DNA of 27,106 nucleotides from CAUPWF01 sp964367685 (GCA_964367685.1 CAYIYM010000026.1:1-27106), one strand, 5' to 3'. Positions 7,870 to 15,184 are shown, counted from the stretch's first letter. Notes: generated by a model not told the origin, from the sequence alone. Numbers and translations: made by a program.

Positions 7870-8562
7870 TTATAATGTAGCAAATAATTCTCTCATTAAT
7901 TTTACTGTATGTTGAATTGCTTGTGCTTCAAATGCTGGATAGTCCATTGATGCACTATTGTCTGCTTTGTCAGAAATAGCTCGAATTATAACATAAGGCA
8001 CTTGATTCAGATATGCTACTTGAGCAATCGCTGCACCTTCCATTTCTGCGCACAAAGCTTGAAAATTCTTGCTAATAAACTCTTTGCGCTCACTGCTTGC
8101 AATAAATTGGTCCCCTGTCGCAATACGCCCCACGAATGTCTGAATATCCGGATTCGCAACTTCATTTGCGCGTTTCACCTTCATGATTAGTTCTTCATCT
8201 GCCGGAAAGCCTAGCGTATCCATTCTTGGTACTTGCCCTACTGGGTATCCAAATGCTACAGCATCCATGTCATGATTCACAGCATCACTTGAAATCACAA
8301 TATCTCCAATATCAATTTTAGCATCTAATGAACCTGCAATTCCCGAATTAATAATTGATGTTACTTGAAATTTATCTACAAGGATTTGCGCACATGCTGC
8401 CCCATTAACCTTGCCAATTCCACTTCTTACAATAACAACTGATTTTCCATATAGTTCACCTTTATGAAATACCATGCTTGCTTGCTCTATTACTTCATTT
8501 ACATTCATATCTTTAATTAAAATTGCAACTTCTTCTTCCATTGCTCCAATAATTCCTATCAT
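7870..8562 (-). CDS. mtnN: 5'-methylthioadenosine/S-adenosylhomocysteine nucleosidase
   Basis: 230 residues, the full family length. It hydrolyses the glycosidic bond of MTA and SAH, giving adenine plus methylthioribose or S-ribosylhomocysteine (the precursor of AI-2), in the activated-methyl cycle. Visible marks: GAMEEEV at the N-terminus with the general-acid Glu, INSGIAGSL (71-79), CAEMEGAAIAQVA (171-183) binding the ribose, and the catalytic Asp198 in AISDKAD. Ribosome site AAAGGAG is 7 nt from the ATG. It is divergent from the TSCPD gene. No clear terminator is seen before pgi. Confidence 0.96.
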   Translation of the reverse strand: MIGIIGAMEEEVAILIKDMNVNEVIEQASMVFHKGELYGKSVVIVRSGIGKVNGAACAQILVDKFQVTSIINSGIAGSLDAKIDIGDIVISSDAVNHDMDAVAFGYPVGQVPRMDTLGFPADEELIMKVKRANEVANPDIQTFVGRIATGDQFIASSERKEFISKNFQALCAEMEGAAIAQVAYLNQVPYVIIRAISDKADNSASMDYPAFEAQAIQHTVKLMRELFATL

Positions 8563-8642
8563 CTAGCTACTCCTTTATACTCTCATGAATTTGTCTTTTT
8601 ACTGCAGTATTTTAAGAATCTTAATTCTTTCTTTTATTCTCA

Positions 8643-8689
8643 CCTATTGTAACAAATAGGATGACGTATTGCTAGTATTTTGTTATAAT
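8643..8689 (+). promoter_or_regulatory. Promoter of the TSCPD gene with an upstream dyad
   Basis: -35 ATGACG (8661-8666), 17-nt spacer, -10 TATAAT (8684-8689). Touching the -35 on its upstream side is a dyad CCTATT-N6-AATAGG (8643-8660), which may be an operator. A second short palindrome (ttaaga-a-tcttaa, 8612-8624) lies further into the divergent region towards mtnN. No protein can be named for either. Confidence 0.6.
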
Positions 8690-8732
8690 AGCAAACATAG
8701 TGCAATTTTTTATAATTTAGGAGGTAATATTT

Positions 8733-8975
8733 ATGGAATTCGAACCAAAAGGTGTCTGTTCAAAAAAAATAAACTTCGAGCTAGATGGCGATAAAATCAC
8801 GAATGTTAAATTTACAGGCGGATGTTCTGGAAATGCAATTGGGCTTAGCCATTTAGTTGAAGGAATGGATGTAAACGAAGCAATTAGAAGATTATCTGGA
8901 GTGAAATGCGGATACAGAGCAACTTCATGTCCTGATCAACTTGCAGTTGCTCTTACACAAGCCATCGCACAATAA
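8733..8975 (+). CDS. TSCPD-domain small protein (TIGR03905-like)
   Basis: 80 residues. The C-terminal ATSCPDQLAVAL matches the TSCPD motif that gives the family its name, and three further cysteines (in GVCSKK, GGCSGN, VKCGY) are placed as in stand-alone members. A similar domain occurs at the C-terminus of some B12-dependent ribonucleotide reductases, where its cysteines are thought to handle metal or electrons; the stand-alone protein has no settled function. Ribosome site AGGAGG lies 8 nt before the ATG. It is monocistronic, with its own promoter and a strong terminator. Confidence 0.9.
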   Translation: MEFEPKGVCSKKINFELDGDKITNVKFTGGCSGNAIGLSHLVEGMDVNEAIRRLSGVKCGYRATSCPDQLAVALTQAIAQ

Positions 8976-8997
8976 TTCTAGCAGCGAACACTACAAC

Positions 8998-9060
8998 AAA
9001 AAGATTCTTATGGTTCCTTTACTTATAAAAAGTGTGCCATAAGAATCTTTTTCTTTATCT
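8998..9060. terminator. Strong, probably bidirectional intrinsic terminator
   Basis: A perfect 16-bp stem (8998-9013 with 9037-9052) encloses a 23-nt loop. On the + strand it is followed by TTCTTTATCT and ends the TSCPD transcript. On the minus strand the same stem finishes in TTTTT followed by GTTGT, so it can also stop the transcript of the secreted protein gene coming from the right. Confidence 0.85.
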
Positions 9061-9098
9061 ATTCTTTTTTCCTGATTTGCGTTACACACTACATACTC

Positions 9099-9221
9099 CT
9101 TTCGGAGAAATTATAGCGGCCGACTCATAGTGTATACAGTTGTGGGGCTGCTACTTGCTGAACCTTCATTCATATTTTATGATTGCGAAAGCTATCTCGG
9201 CCACTATAATTTCCCCGAAAG
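9099..9221 (-). other. 123-bp inverted-repeat element in the 3' region of a secreted protein gene
   Basis: Arms of 25 bp (9099-9123 and 9197-9221) match except at two positions. Both exceptions are A-C mismatches in + strand RNA but G-U wobbles in minus-strand RNA (pairs 9106/9214 and 9117/9203), so the minus transcript would pair all 25 positions. The 73-nt interior is less AT-rich than its surroundings. The element starts 19 nt after the stop of the gene at 9241-9726 and has no T-run, so it is not an intrinsic terminator; that role falls to 8998-9060. It may be a 3' UTR structure, a small RNA, or a MITE/REP-like repeat. No target-site duplication is evident. Confidence 0.65.
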
Positions 9222-9240
9222 TAATGATTCTTAACACAAT

Positions 9241-9726
9241 CTATGGGATATAAAGTTGACGTGTAGCATATGTCAAAAACTCTCCACCTCCGGTATGAAA
9301 ACCTTTCGCTCTATAGTAATACCCACCGGTTACTTCGAATTTGCGATAAGTACTTACATAGTTACTATTATACTCTGTATTGCTCCATCCTGACGCACGT
9401 TGCCACTTGCCATTCAAATATATCTCTAATGATGCCGAAACTTTTATAGACGATAATTTAACATGGCCCACTGTAGTTGCATAAACACTTACTATTCGTG
9501 GCCCTACTTTTGAAAGTGCACATGACCCATTCATTAAATACAGACCTCTGAGTCTCGGATAAAAACTATACTCGCTTTCACCTTCTGATATTAGATATGA
9601 ACCATTACCAGTAGTGCTACTATTACTCGTAGTCCCCTCTTCTGCAGAAACTGCCTTCGGAAATAAGATTATTGCTCCACATAATAAAATACATACAATC
9701 GTCATTTTTTTCAAATATTCTTTCAT
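9241..9726 (-). CDS. Secreted protein of unknown function, DUF6147-like
   Basis: 161 residues. Residues 1-28 form a signal peptide (KK, then a hydrophobic core, then AVSA before EEG), so the mature protein is exported. A Ser/Thr/Asn/Gly-rich linker follows, then a beta-rich domain with SEGESEYSFYPRLRGLYL, VYATTVGHVKLSSIKVSASLE and a C-terminal GGYYYRAKGFHTGGG. This resembles the clostridial DUF6147 family as I remember it; no function is known. Ribosome site GGGAGG is 5 nt upstream. It lies 64 nt after the DUF4367-type gene; a weak promoter (TTTACG, 17 nt, TATATA on the minus strand) may lie between them. An odd inverted-repeat element follows its stop. Confidence 0.75.
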   Translation of the reverse strand: MKEYLKKMTIVCILLCGAIILFPKAVSAEEGTTSNSSTTGNGSYLISEGESEYSFYPRLRGLYLMNGSCALSKVGPRIVSVYATTVGHVKLSSIKVSASLEIYLNGKWQRASGWSNTEYNSNYVSTYRKFEVTGGYYYRAKGFHTGGGEFLTYATRQLYIP

Positions 9727-9790
9727 TTTCGCCTCCCTGTTTATATGTTATATAATATATACAGTTGAGAACGTAAATCCTTACGCTTTT

Positions 9791-10603
9791 TTAGAAAAAA
9801 ATTAAATTATCTATGATTTTACTTACTTCCTTTTCCTCTATACATCCTGTCATCTGATAATATAAATTATTATAACTAAAAGAAATCGTTGTCACTTCTG
9901 ACTTCACATCCTTGTCATAATATTTGGCTATGCTTATACTCACGCCATCCTTGTCAATATGATTTATATCCGCCGAATCTTCTTCCTGTACATTATAATA
10001 CGTAATCCCATCTTGATTCCCTACAATCGTATAGAGAATTGTATGGTCATTCGACTCCCAAATAATATTTACATTTGTTTGATCTTCAGAAATATCTATC
10101 TTTGAATATGTTATTTCTGCATTAATATAATCTATCCAAACAATAGGACTTCCCATTACTTCTTTTGCGACCTCATATGCTTCTAGTTCATTAACAGAAG
10201 GTATGTTCTCATTTTCTAATTCGCTTCCAATTACACGTATCATATCCTCCCCAGCAACCTCGCCGTCACTTTCTAGTGCCACCGATCGTTCTGATAGGCC
10301 GATTCCACCTACACCTAGCGCCATCACAGCTGCTGCAATTAAAATTATAATACCTTTCTTGGATTTCTTTCGGTATTTTGTGAATTTATCTGCTGAATCT
10401 AAATTAGAGTTACCTTGGGGCTTTTCAGACTTTGGCACATCAAGTTGTAATGCTTCTAACTCTTCTATATTCATCTTTTCAAAATTATCAATGTCTGCAA
10501 TCATGCGATCCACATCATTCATAGCTTCTCTTATTTTCTCTGCCTTTATAGTTTCGTATCTTGCTTTTTTTAGTTGAAATAAATCTATTTTCTTGTTATC
10601 CAT
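9791..10603 (-). CDS. Membrane-anchored DUF4367-type protein, possible anti-sigma factor
   Basis: 270 residues. Residues 1-80 are charged and cytoplasmic (MDNKKIDLFQLKKARYE, then helical), one membrane helix follows KKSKKG (GIIILIAAAVMALGVGGIGL, about 84-103), and the outer part ends in YNNLYYQMTGCIEEKEVSKI, the form of a DUF4367 C-terminus. Proteins of this build are often encoded with ECF sigma factors and are suspected to sense a signal outside the membrane and hold a sigma factor inside. An ECF-type sigma factor gene lies about 1.3 kb away beyond murG. Ribosome site GAGGGGAG is 3-4 nt before the ATG. It is divergent from murG and probably co-transcribed with the secreted protein gene. Confidence 0.7.
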   Translation of the reverse strand: MDNKKIDLFQLKKARYETIKAEKIREAMNDVDRMIADIDNFEKMNIEELEALQLDVPKSEKPQGNSNLDSADKFTKYRKKSKKGIIILIAAAVMALGVGGIGLSERSVALESDGEVAGEDMIRVIGSELENENIPSVNELEAYEVAKEVMGSPIVWIDYINAEITYSKIDISEDQTNVNIIWESNDHTILYTIVGNQDGITYYNVQEEDSADINHIDKDGVSISIAKYYDKDVKSEVTTISFSYNNLYYQMTGCIEEKEVSKIIDNLIFF

Positions 10604-10666
10604 TTACTCCCCTCTCTAATTTTGATGGAATATGCATCTTACTTCCACCACTTTACTCTATTTCCC

Positions 10667-10708
10667 TTGACTTTTCATAGAATATGTTTAATATAATTCA
10701 TTAGACAA
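10667..10708. promoter_or_regulatory. Overlapping divergent promoters, murG and the DUF4367-type gene
   Basis: Rightward (murG): TTGACT (10667-10672) and TATAAT (10692-10697), with a long 19-nt spacer. Leftward: TTGTCT (10708-10703), 18-nt spacer, TATTCT (10684-10679). The boxes interlock, so RNA polymerase bound in one direction would block the other. The rightward spacer is not ideal, so either assignment may be off by a few bases. Confidence 0.45.
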
Positions 10709-10731
10709 ATAATAAATTTGGAGGTTTTTTT

Positions 10732-11793
10732 ATGAAACGCATTTTATTTACTGGCGGCGGAACTGCTGGTCATGTAACACCAAACATTGCACTTTTTCCT
10801 TCTCTTATAGAAGCTGGTTACGATATACAATATATAGGTTCTTATAATGGAATCGAGAAGGACTTAATCACACAACTCGGTATTCCATATCATCCTATTT
10901 CCTCTGGGAAGTTACGTCGCTATTTTAGTCTTCAGAATTTCACGGATCCATTTCGCGTTCTCAAAGGATTCTCACAGGCGAATAAATTAGTAAAAACCCT
11001 AAAACCTGATGTAATTTTCTCCAAGGGTGGCTTTGTTTCTGTTCCTGTCGTAATGGCAGGGAAGCGCAACCATGTTCCTACAATTATTCATGAATCAGAT
11101 ATGACTCCTGGACTTGCTAATAAGATTTCTATTCCATCTGCAACCCATGTCTGCTGCAATTTTCCTGAGACCGTCAATCATATCCCATCTGAAAAGGCAA
11201 TCTTAACAGGCTGCCCGATTAGAACTGAATTGTTACAAGGAGATAAATTGCTTGCCAAAAATCTTTGTGATTTCAAGACCGATAAACCTGTTATTCTTAT
11301 TATGGGAGGTAGTCTTGGATCTGCAAATATTAATGCCGCAGTACGTGCCATCTTACCAACTCTATTGGAACGCTTTCATCTCATCCATCTGTGTGGGAAA
11401 GGCAAAGTAGATACTTCTCTGCTCAATATAGATGGATACAAACAGTTCGAATATGTGACCAATGAATTAAAAGATCTTTTTGCATTATCTGACCTTGTAA
11501 TTTCAAGAGCCGGAGCAAATGCAATCTGCGAATTTGTTAGCCTTCGTAAACCGAATATTCTAATCCCACTAAGCCTACAAGCAAGTCGAGGCGATCAAAT
11601 TCTTAACGCCCGTTCCTTTGAAACTCAAGGCTATAGCGTTATGTTAGAAGAGGAACATTTAACGAGTGATTCCCTTCTTGAAGCAATTCAATCCTTGTAC
11701 AACAATCGTGATAGCTATATTCAGGCAATGGAGCAATCCACCCTTAATAATGCCGTAAGGACTATCACTGATTTAATCAAATCTCTATCTTAA
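10732..11793 (+). CDS. murG: UDP-GlcNAc:lipid I N-acetylglucosaminyltransferase MurG
   Basis: 353 residues, normal length. It adds GlcNAc to lipid I to make lipid II, the last cytoplasmic step of peptidoglycan precursor synthesis, as a peripheral protein of the inner face of the membrane. GT-B fold marks: GGGTAGHVTPN (8-18) as the glycine-rich acceptor loop, HESDMTPGLANK (122-133), GGSLGSANINA in the second domain, and ISRAGANAICEF with the UDP-GlcNAc-binding region. Ribosome site GGAGG is 6 nt before the ATG. It is not in a division/cell-wall cluster here but stands alone with its own terminator, as with second or relocated MurG copies in several Clostridia. Confidence 0.93.
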   Translation: MKRILFTGGGTAGHVTPNIALFPSLIEAGYDIQYIGSYNGIEKDLITQLGIPYHPISSGKLRRYFSLQNFTDPFRVLKGFSQANKLVKTLKPDVIFSKGGFVSVPVVMAGKRNHVPTIIHESDMTPGLANKISIPSATHVCCNFPETVNHIPSEKAILTGCPIRTELLQGDKLLAKNLCDFKTDKPVILIMGGSLGSANINAAVRAILPTLLERFHLIHLCGKGKVDTSLLNIDGYKQFEYVTNELKDLFALSDLVISRAGANAICEFVSLRKPNILIPLSLQASRGDQILNARSFETQGYSVMLEEEHLTSDSLLEAIQSLYNNRDSYIQAMEQSTLNNAVRTITDLIKSLS

Positions 11794-11820
11794 TATTCCT
11801 TACTTATTTCAATGTTTCCT

Positions 11821-11860
11821 AGCTAACAGGTGTCAAGTGGCACCTGTTAGCTTTTGATTT
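11821..11860 (+). terminator. murG intrinsic terminator
   Basis: A perfect 12-bp stem (11821-11832, AGCTAACAGGTG, with 11841-11852) has an 8-nt loop and is followed by TTTGATTT on the + strand. The other side (TAGGAAAC) has no T-run, so it works only rightward. Confidence 0.85.
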
Positions 11861-11882
11861 ATAATCTTTTTCCATTTTTAGT

Positions 11883-12458
11883 TTAATTATTATCGTCGCT
11901 ATGACTTCTTGCCATATCTTCAAATACCAACTCGTATTTCCGAGCCCATGCACGAATTCGCAATATTTTTGCATACATTGCGTTACTCGTCAAGCCTAAC
12001 TCATCTGCCACCTCTACTTGGCTTCGCCCTTTGTAGAGAACCTCTATTGCTATATAGTGCCAATCTGGCTTTTTCTCTTTTAGCGCTTTGAATAAGTATT
12101 CTAATTTTCTTTTACGAACGTCCGCCTCTAGTTGATCGAAAAACGCATCTTCTGTACTTGCCACCAGACCTCCATGAAGATTATTTGGTTCCTTCGTCTC
12201 TTCATTTTGAAATTTATCTTGCTTATCCATTTCATTGAGTACGTAGTTTTTGGCAATTGTCACTAATAAATTTTTCGGATCTTGTCTCACCTCTCCCTTT
12301 TTTATCAAATCATGTAACTTTAAAAATGCCTCTTGTGATGCATCTTCTGCCAATTGTACATTTCTGCCAGAGTAAGTCATACCAGTTCTCTTAACAACTG
12401 TATAGTATTTCTCATACCATTTATCAAAATCTAACAACTCACTTTTTGATATACTCAC
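11883..12458 (-). CDS. ECF-type sigma-70 family RNA polymerase sigma factor
   Basis: 191 residues. Region 2 is seen around QLAEDASQEAFLKLHDL and NLLVTIAKNYVLNEMDK (promoter -10 recognition and core binding). Region 4 is the helix-turn-helix SQVEVADELGLTSNAMYAKI near residues 142-161, followed by RIRAWARK. Region 3 is absent, as expected for an ECF factor. Start is GTG at 12458 with AGAGG 8 nt upstream. It follows the HIT gene by 49 nt and probably shares its promoter. No anti-sigma gene adjoins it; the DUF4367-type membrane protein at 9791-10603 is a candidate partner. Confidence 0.85.
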   Translation of the reverse strand: MSISKSELLDFDKWYEKYYTVVKRTGMTYSGRNVQLAEDASQEAFLKLHDLIKKGEVRQDPKNLLVTIAKNYVLNEMDKQDKFQNEETKEPNNLHGGLVASTEDAFFDQLEADVRKRKLEYLFKALKEKKPDWHYIAIEVLYKGRSQVEVADELGLTSNAMYAKILRIRAWARKYELVFEDMARSHSDDNN

Positions 12459-12507
12459 TTTGTCTTCCTCTTTCGTTTTTACTTTTCAACATTTTGTTAC
12501 TGCTCAA

Positions 12508-12918
12508 TTATTCCGTTATACAAGCAATTACATCCGCCTTCTCTTCTTCTGTCAATTGTAGCGGCTCCCATGTAATTCCTATTCCATCGTTTTTATGACG
12601 CGGAATCAAATGCATATGGTAATGAAACACCGTTTGCCCTGCATCGACACCATTATTTTGTACTATGTTATACCCGCTACATCCTAATTTCTCTGTTAAT
12701 TCAGTAATCACTTTTTTTGCAACAACTAAAACTCTGCTTGCCACAGTATCATCCAATTCATAAAGATTTGTAAAATGCTCTTTCGGTAAAATAAGGGCAT
12801 GCCCTTTTGCCGCTGGACTTGCATCTAAAATAACCTTAAAGTCCTCATCTTCATATACCGCTGTAGTTGGGATATCCCCATTTGCTAACATACAGAAAAT
12901 ACAATCTTTTTCTTTCAT
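12508..12918 (-). CDS. HIT family protein (histidine-triad nucleotide hydrolase)
   Basis: 136 residues, full length for the family. The histidine triad is H99-Y-H101-M-H103 (FHYHMHLIPRH), with the middle-to-last His as the nucleophile site; an N-terminal CIFC (6-9) pair and later His residues could bind zinc as in other HIT proteins. It should hydrolyse a purine nucleoside phosphoramidate or dinucleotide; the real substrate is not known for most bacterial members. Ribosome site AAGGAG is 7 nt upstream. It is first in a two-gene unit with the sigma factor. Confidence 0.93.
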   Translation of the reverse strand: MKEKDCIFCMLANGDIPTTAVYEDEDFKVILDASPAAKGHALILPKEHFTNLYELDDTVASRVLVVAKKVITELTEKLGCSGYNIVQNNGVDAGQTVFHYHMHLIPRHKNDGIGITWEPLQLTEEEKADVIACITE

Positions 12919-12981
12919 TTCATTTCTCCTTCTCTTTATGTATTATTTATAGTTTCATGTAACCGAATCCTTGTATCTTCA

Positions 12982-13011
12982 ATGATAAACCACCATTAAA
13001 AGAATGGTCAA
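12982..13011 (-). promoter_or_regulatory. Promoter of the HIT-sigma factor unit
   Basis: Minus strand: -35 TTGACC (13011-13006), 18-nt spacer, -10 TATCAT (12987-12982). A 6-bp inverted repeat (12992-12997 with 13003-13008) fills the spacer and touches the -35, so it may be an operator. It might also act as a weak hairpin at the end of the rhomboid/tad transcript, but no T-run follows. Confidence 0.55.
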
Positions 13012-13040
13012 GTGCATTAACACATATTATATCAAACAAA

Positions 13041-13640
13041 TTAGTAAGGATTTGTTTTCCGTACTCTATATAAAATGATTGCCAATACCCCTCCTACTAT
13101 TAAGCCACCTATATGGGCATGATTATCCACACCTGTTGAAGTAAACCCAAAATACAAACTGAGTGCAATCATGATTCCAAGCCCCTGGCTTGTCATGCCA
13201 CCTAGTCGCCCTCTATTTCGAATAACCACCCACAACATTCCACCAATCACACCAAAAATTGCACCTGATGCCCCAGCAGAAACTGCATTATCCATTGTTT
13301 GAATGGATTCATATAAAGATAAGGCGCCTCCACCTAATCCTGAAGCAAAATATAAGACAGAGAACTTAACAGCTCCCAATTCACGTTCTAATTGACTTCC
13401 TATTATAAAAAGCAGCAACATATTATTACCCAAATGCTCTATTCCAAAATGCAAAAACATACTTGTTACTAGACGATAATACTCCCCTTGTTCCACGACA
13501 TAGGGTGCATACACCGCCCCCTTGCTCAACAAAAAGCTTGCATTTTCAGTCATTCCCTGAAAAGACAAATATATAAAAACAACAATATTCATTACCCCTA
13601 ACACTATTGTCACCTTATTATCTCTCTTTAATAACTCCAT
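13041..13640 (-). CDS. Rhomboid family intramembrane serine protease
   Basis: 199 residues with six membrane segments. The catalytic Ser125 lies in GASGAIFG and the partner His176 in HAHIGGLIVG; HLGNNM near residue 70 gives the oxyanion-side residues. Rhomboids cut single-pass membrane proteins inside the bilayer. The gene begins 22 nt after the stop of the DUF6382-like gene with GAGG 7 nt before the ATG, so it looks like the last gene of the tad operon. A pilus-related substrate such as a TadE-like or Flp protein is an inference from location only. Confidence 0.92.
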   Translation of the reverse strand: MELLKRDNKVTIVLGVMNIVVFIYLSFQGMTENASFLLSKGAVYAPYVVEQGEYYRLVTSMFLHFGIEHLGNNMLLLFIIGSQLERELGAVKFSVLYFASGLGGGALSLYESIQTMDNAVSAGASGAIFGVIGGMLWVVIRNRGRLGGMTSQGLGIMIALSLYFGFTSTGVDNHAHIGGLIVGGVLAIILYRVRKTNPY

Positions 13641-13662
13641 ACTTCATCCTCGCATCTTTCTT

Positions 13663-14352
13663 CTATTTTTCTTTCATTATAGAAGATTCTCCACCTCTTA
13701 GCAAGTTATCCCAACTCCCCCATTTTTCTTTTCTTCTTTTCCCCAGAAATCTCTTCCATGGAGCTTCTTTTGGTGGTTCCCATTCGTCTCCTTCTTCCTC
13801 TTCCCATAAGGTTTCTTCTTTCGCAACTACATTTTTCTCCAACAATTTCTCAAGGCTGTACCCCTCCTCCATTGTTTCCTTGTGAAGACCACATGCCATA
13901 ATTACGCTATTGGTATCACTATAATCAATTGTCTTGACAAAATATTCTGTGAGAGCATGAAACCCCTCCATAATTAATTCTTTTTTAGGCGGAAAATAGC
14001 AAAAATGATAACGTGAATTCTTATAGTAAATATGGTTTGGGTCTAACAAAATACAATTGACATTGAGCATATACTTCCCTAGAAGGTCTAGCATTTGAGC
14101 TAGCTGAGTAAGAAATATTTTTAATTGAATTCCATCCAACTTAGAGTGCTCAAACCTCTGTTGCATCGTCTGGTATCCACTAATATCATACATATATTGA
14201 CTTCGATTATCATAGCCTCTTCCTGCCACTTTAAGAAGCCCTTCTATTTTATTTTCTCTTATCATGGGAATTTGATAATCTTCCTTGTATTCTACGTTTT
14301 CTTCCATGATTAGTTCCGTGTATTTTAGTTCATTATTGACTTTTATTTCCAT
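13663..14352 (-). CDS. DUF6382-like protein without an FHA domain
   Basis: 229 residues, soluble, no signal peptide. Residues 1-170 (LLKVAGRGYDNRSQYMYDIS, then DLLGKYMLNVNCILLDPNHI and CYFPPKK) resemble the DUF6382 domain found in clostridial Tad loci, usually ahead of an FHA phosphopeptide-binding domain. Here the protein ends in a short acidic then basic tail (EEEEGDEWEPPKEAPWKR) and no FHA domain follows; only 22 nt separate it from the rhomboid gene, so no remnant fits. Start ATG at 14352 with GAAGGAA 7 nt upstream, overlapping the TadE gene by 20 nt, which suggests coupled translation. Confidence 0.7.
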   Translation of the reverse strand: MEIKVNNELKYTELIMEENVEYKEDYQIPMIRENKIEGLLKVAGRGYDNRSQYMYDISGYQTMQQRFEHSKLDGIQLKIFLTQLAQMLDLLGKYMLNVNCILLDPNHIYYKNSRYHFCYFPPKKELIMEGFHALTEYFVKTIDYSDTNSVIMACGLHKETMEEGYSLEKLLEKNVVAKEETLWEEEEGDEWEPPKEAPWKRFLGKRRKEKWGSWDNLLRGGESSIMKEK

Positions 14353-14740
14353 CTAGAAGTTCCTTCCTATGTTCTTGCTTTCTCAATATTGTTTCTGGTA
14401 ATTTTGTATTTACTTGATGCTTCGTAAATACCGTAATTTCTCTATGATTCAATTGAATTGTAACTATAACTTGATTATCTTGCCTCTCGATAGATACTTC
14501 CCCAGGTGGGAAAAGCAATAGTTTTTCCTTTGATTCTTTATAAATATAATCTTCTAGGATTTGTACCTCAACCGTCTCCTGAATGCGACTTTGTTGCCCT
14601 GCAATAATAGACGTTTCAAAACATATACCACTAATGATAATTTTGTCATGATAATAAAAAGCTAAAAATATCGCCACTATATAAATCAAGAAAATAATAG
14701 GCATAATATAGGTTGCTTCGATTGTTGCACTTGCTTTCAT
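14333..14740 (-). CDS. tadE: TadE-like pseudopilin
   Basis: 135 residues. The N-terminus MKASATIEATYIMPIIFL has the Glu-containing TadE/pilin-type segment leading into a hydrophobic helix (about 9-32), and the rest is an outer domain with beta strands (VSIERQDNQVIVTIQL). TadE-like proteins are processed by prepilin peptidase and act as minor pilins of Tad pili. The start at 14740 is chosen for GGAGG 7 nt upstream; an ATG 21 nt earlier abuts the stop of the peptidase gene but has no ribosome site. The 3' end overlaps the next gene by 20 nt. Confidence 0.82.
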   Translation of the reverse strand: MKASATIEATYIMPIIFLIYIVAIFLAFYYHDKIIISGICFETSIIAGQQSRIQETVEVQILEDYIYKESKEKLLLFPPGEVSIERQDNQVIVTIQLNHREITVFTKHQVNTKLPETILRKQEHRKELLDGNKSQ

Positions 14741-14761
14741 CCTTACACCTCCATTTCTCAT

Positions 14762-15184
14762 CTACATCCAGAGTATATTCCCTACAAATCCTACAAACAC
14801 AAATGGAAGAAAGGGAATTCTAGAAGAGTTTTTAATTTGTTTTGTAGCGAATCCAATTAAAACTACAATTCCACATAAAATAGATGCGATCAACATTGTA
14901 TTTAAGATCCCCCATATGCCAAGGTAAGCCCCTAGTAAGGTCATCAGTAAAGAATCACCATATCCGATTGCTTCTTTTGTCCATCTACTAATACCAAGAA
15001 ACAAAATCCCCACGCTCGCTCCTAGAATGACATCTATTAATCGGGGTTCTATAAGGAAAAAAAACATTAACAATAACCCACTACCTATCATAATCCACTT
15101 AAGTGAAATATTCTGAGTTATAGCATCTTTCCAGGCCAAAAGAAATAAATATATTCCGCATACAACATCATACCCATATTCCAT
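14762..15184 (-). CDS. tadV: Prepilin peptidase, A24 family (TadV/CpaA type)
   Basis: 140 residues with about four to five membrane helices. The two catalytic aspartates are D20 (WKDAITQNIS) and D77 in IGYGDSLL, the GxGD motif of this aspartic protease family. It should cut the leader of the Flp1 and TadE-like proteins at the inner face of the membrane. The short form without the N-methylation domain is normal for Tad systems. The ATG at 15184 was chosen because AAGGTGG lies 5 nt upstream; a GTG three codons earlier has none. Confidence 0.9.
   Translation of the reverse strand: MEYGYDVVCGIYLFLLAWKDAITQNISLKWIMIGSGLLLMFFFLIEPRLIDVILGASVGILFLGISRWTKEAIGYGDSLLMTLLGAYLGIWGILNTMLIASILCGIVVLIGFATKQIKNSSRIPFLPFVFVGFVGNILWM

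Noticed and set aside
9099..9221. Element as an insertion sequence or complete MITE
   Set aside because: No transposase and no visible target-site duplication. Only a copy-number search could support a mobile origin.
10203..10577. + strand ORF of 124 codons opposite the DUF4367-type gene
   Set aside because: No ribosome site; it is the antisense of a gene with clear topology and a good start.
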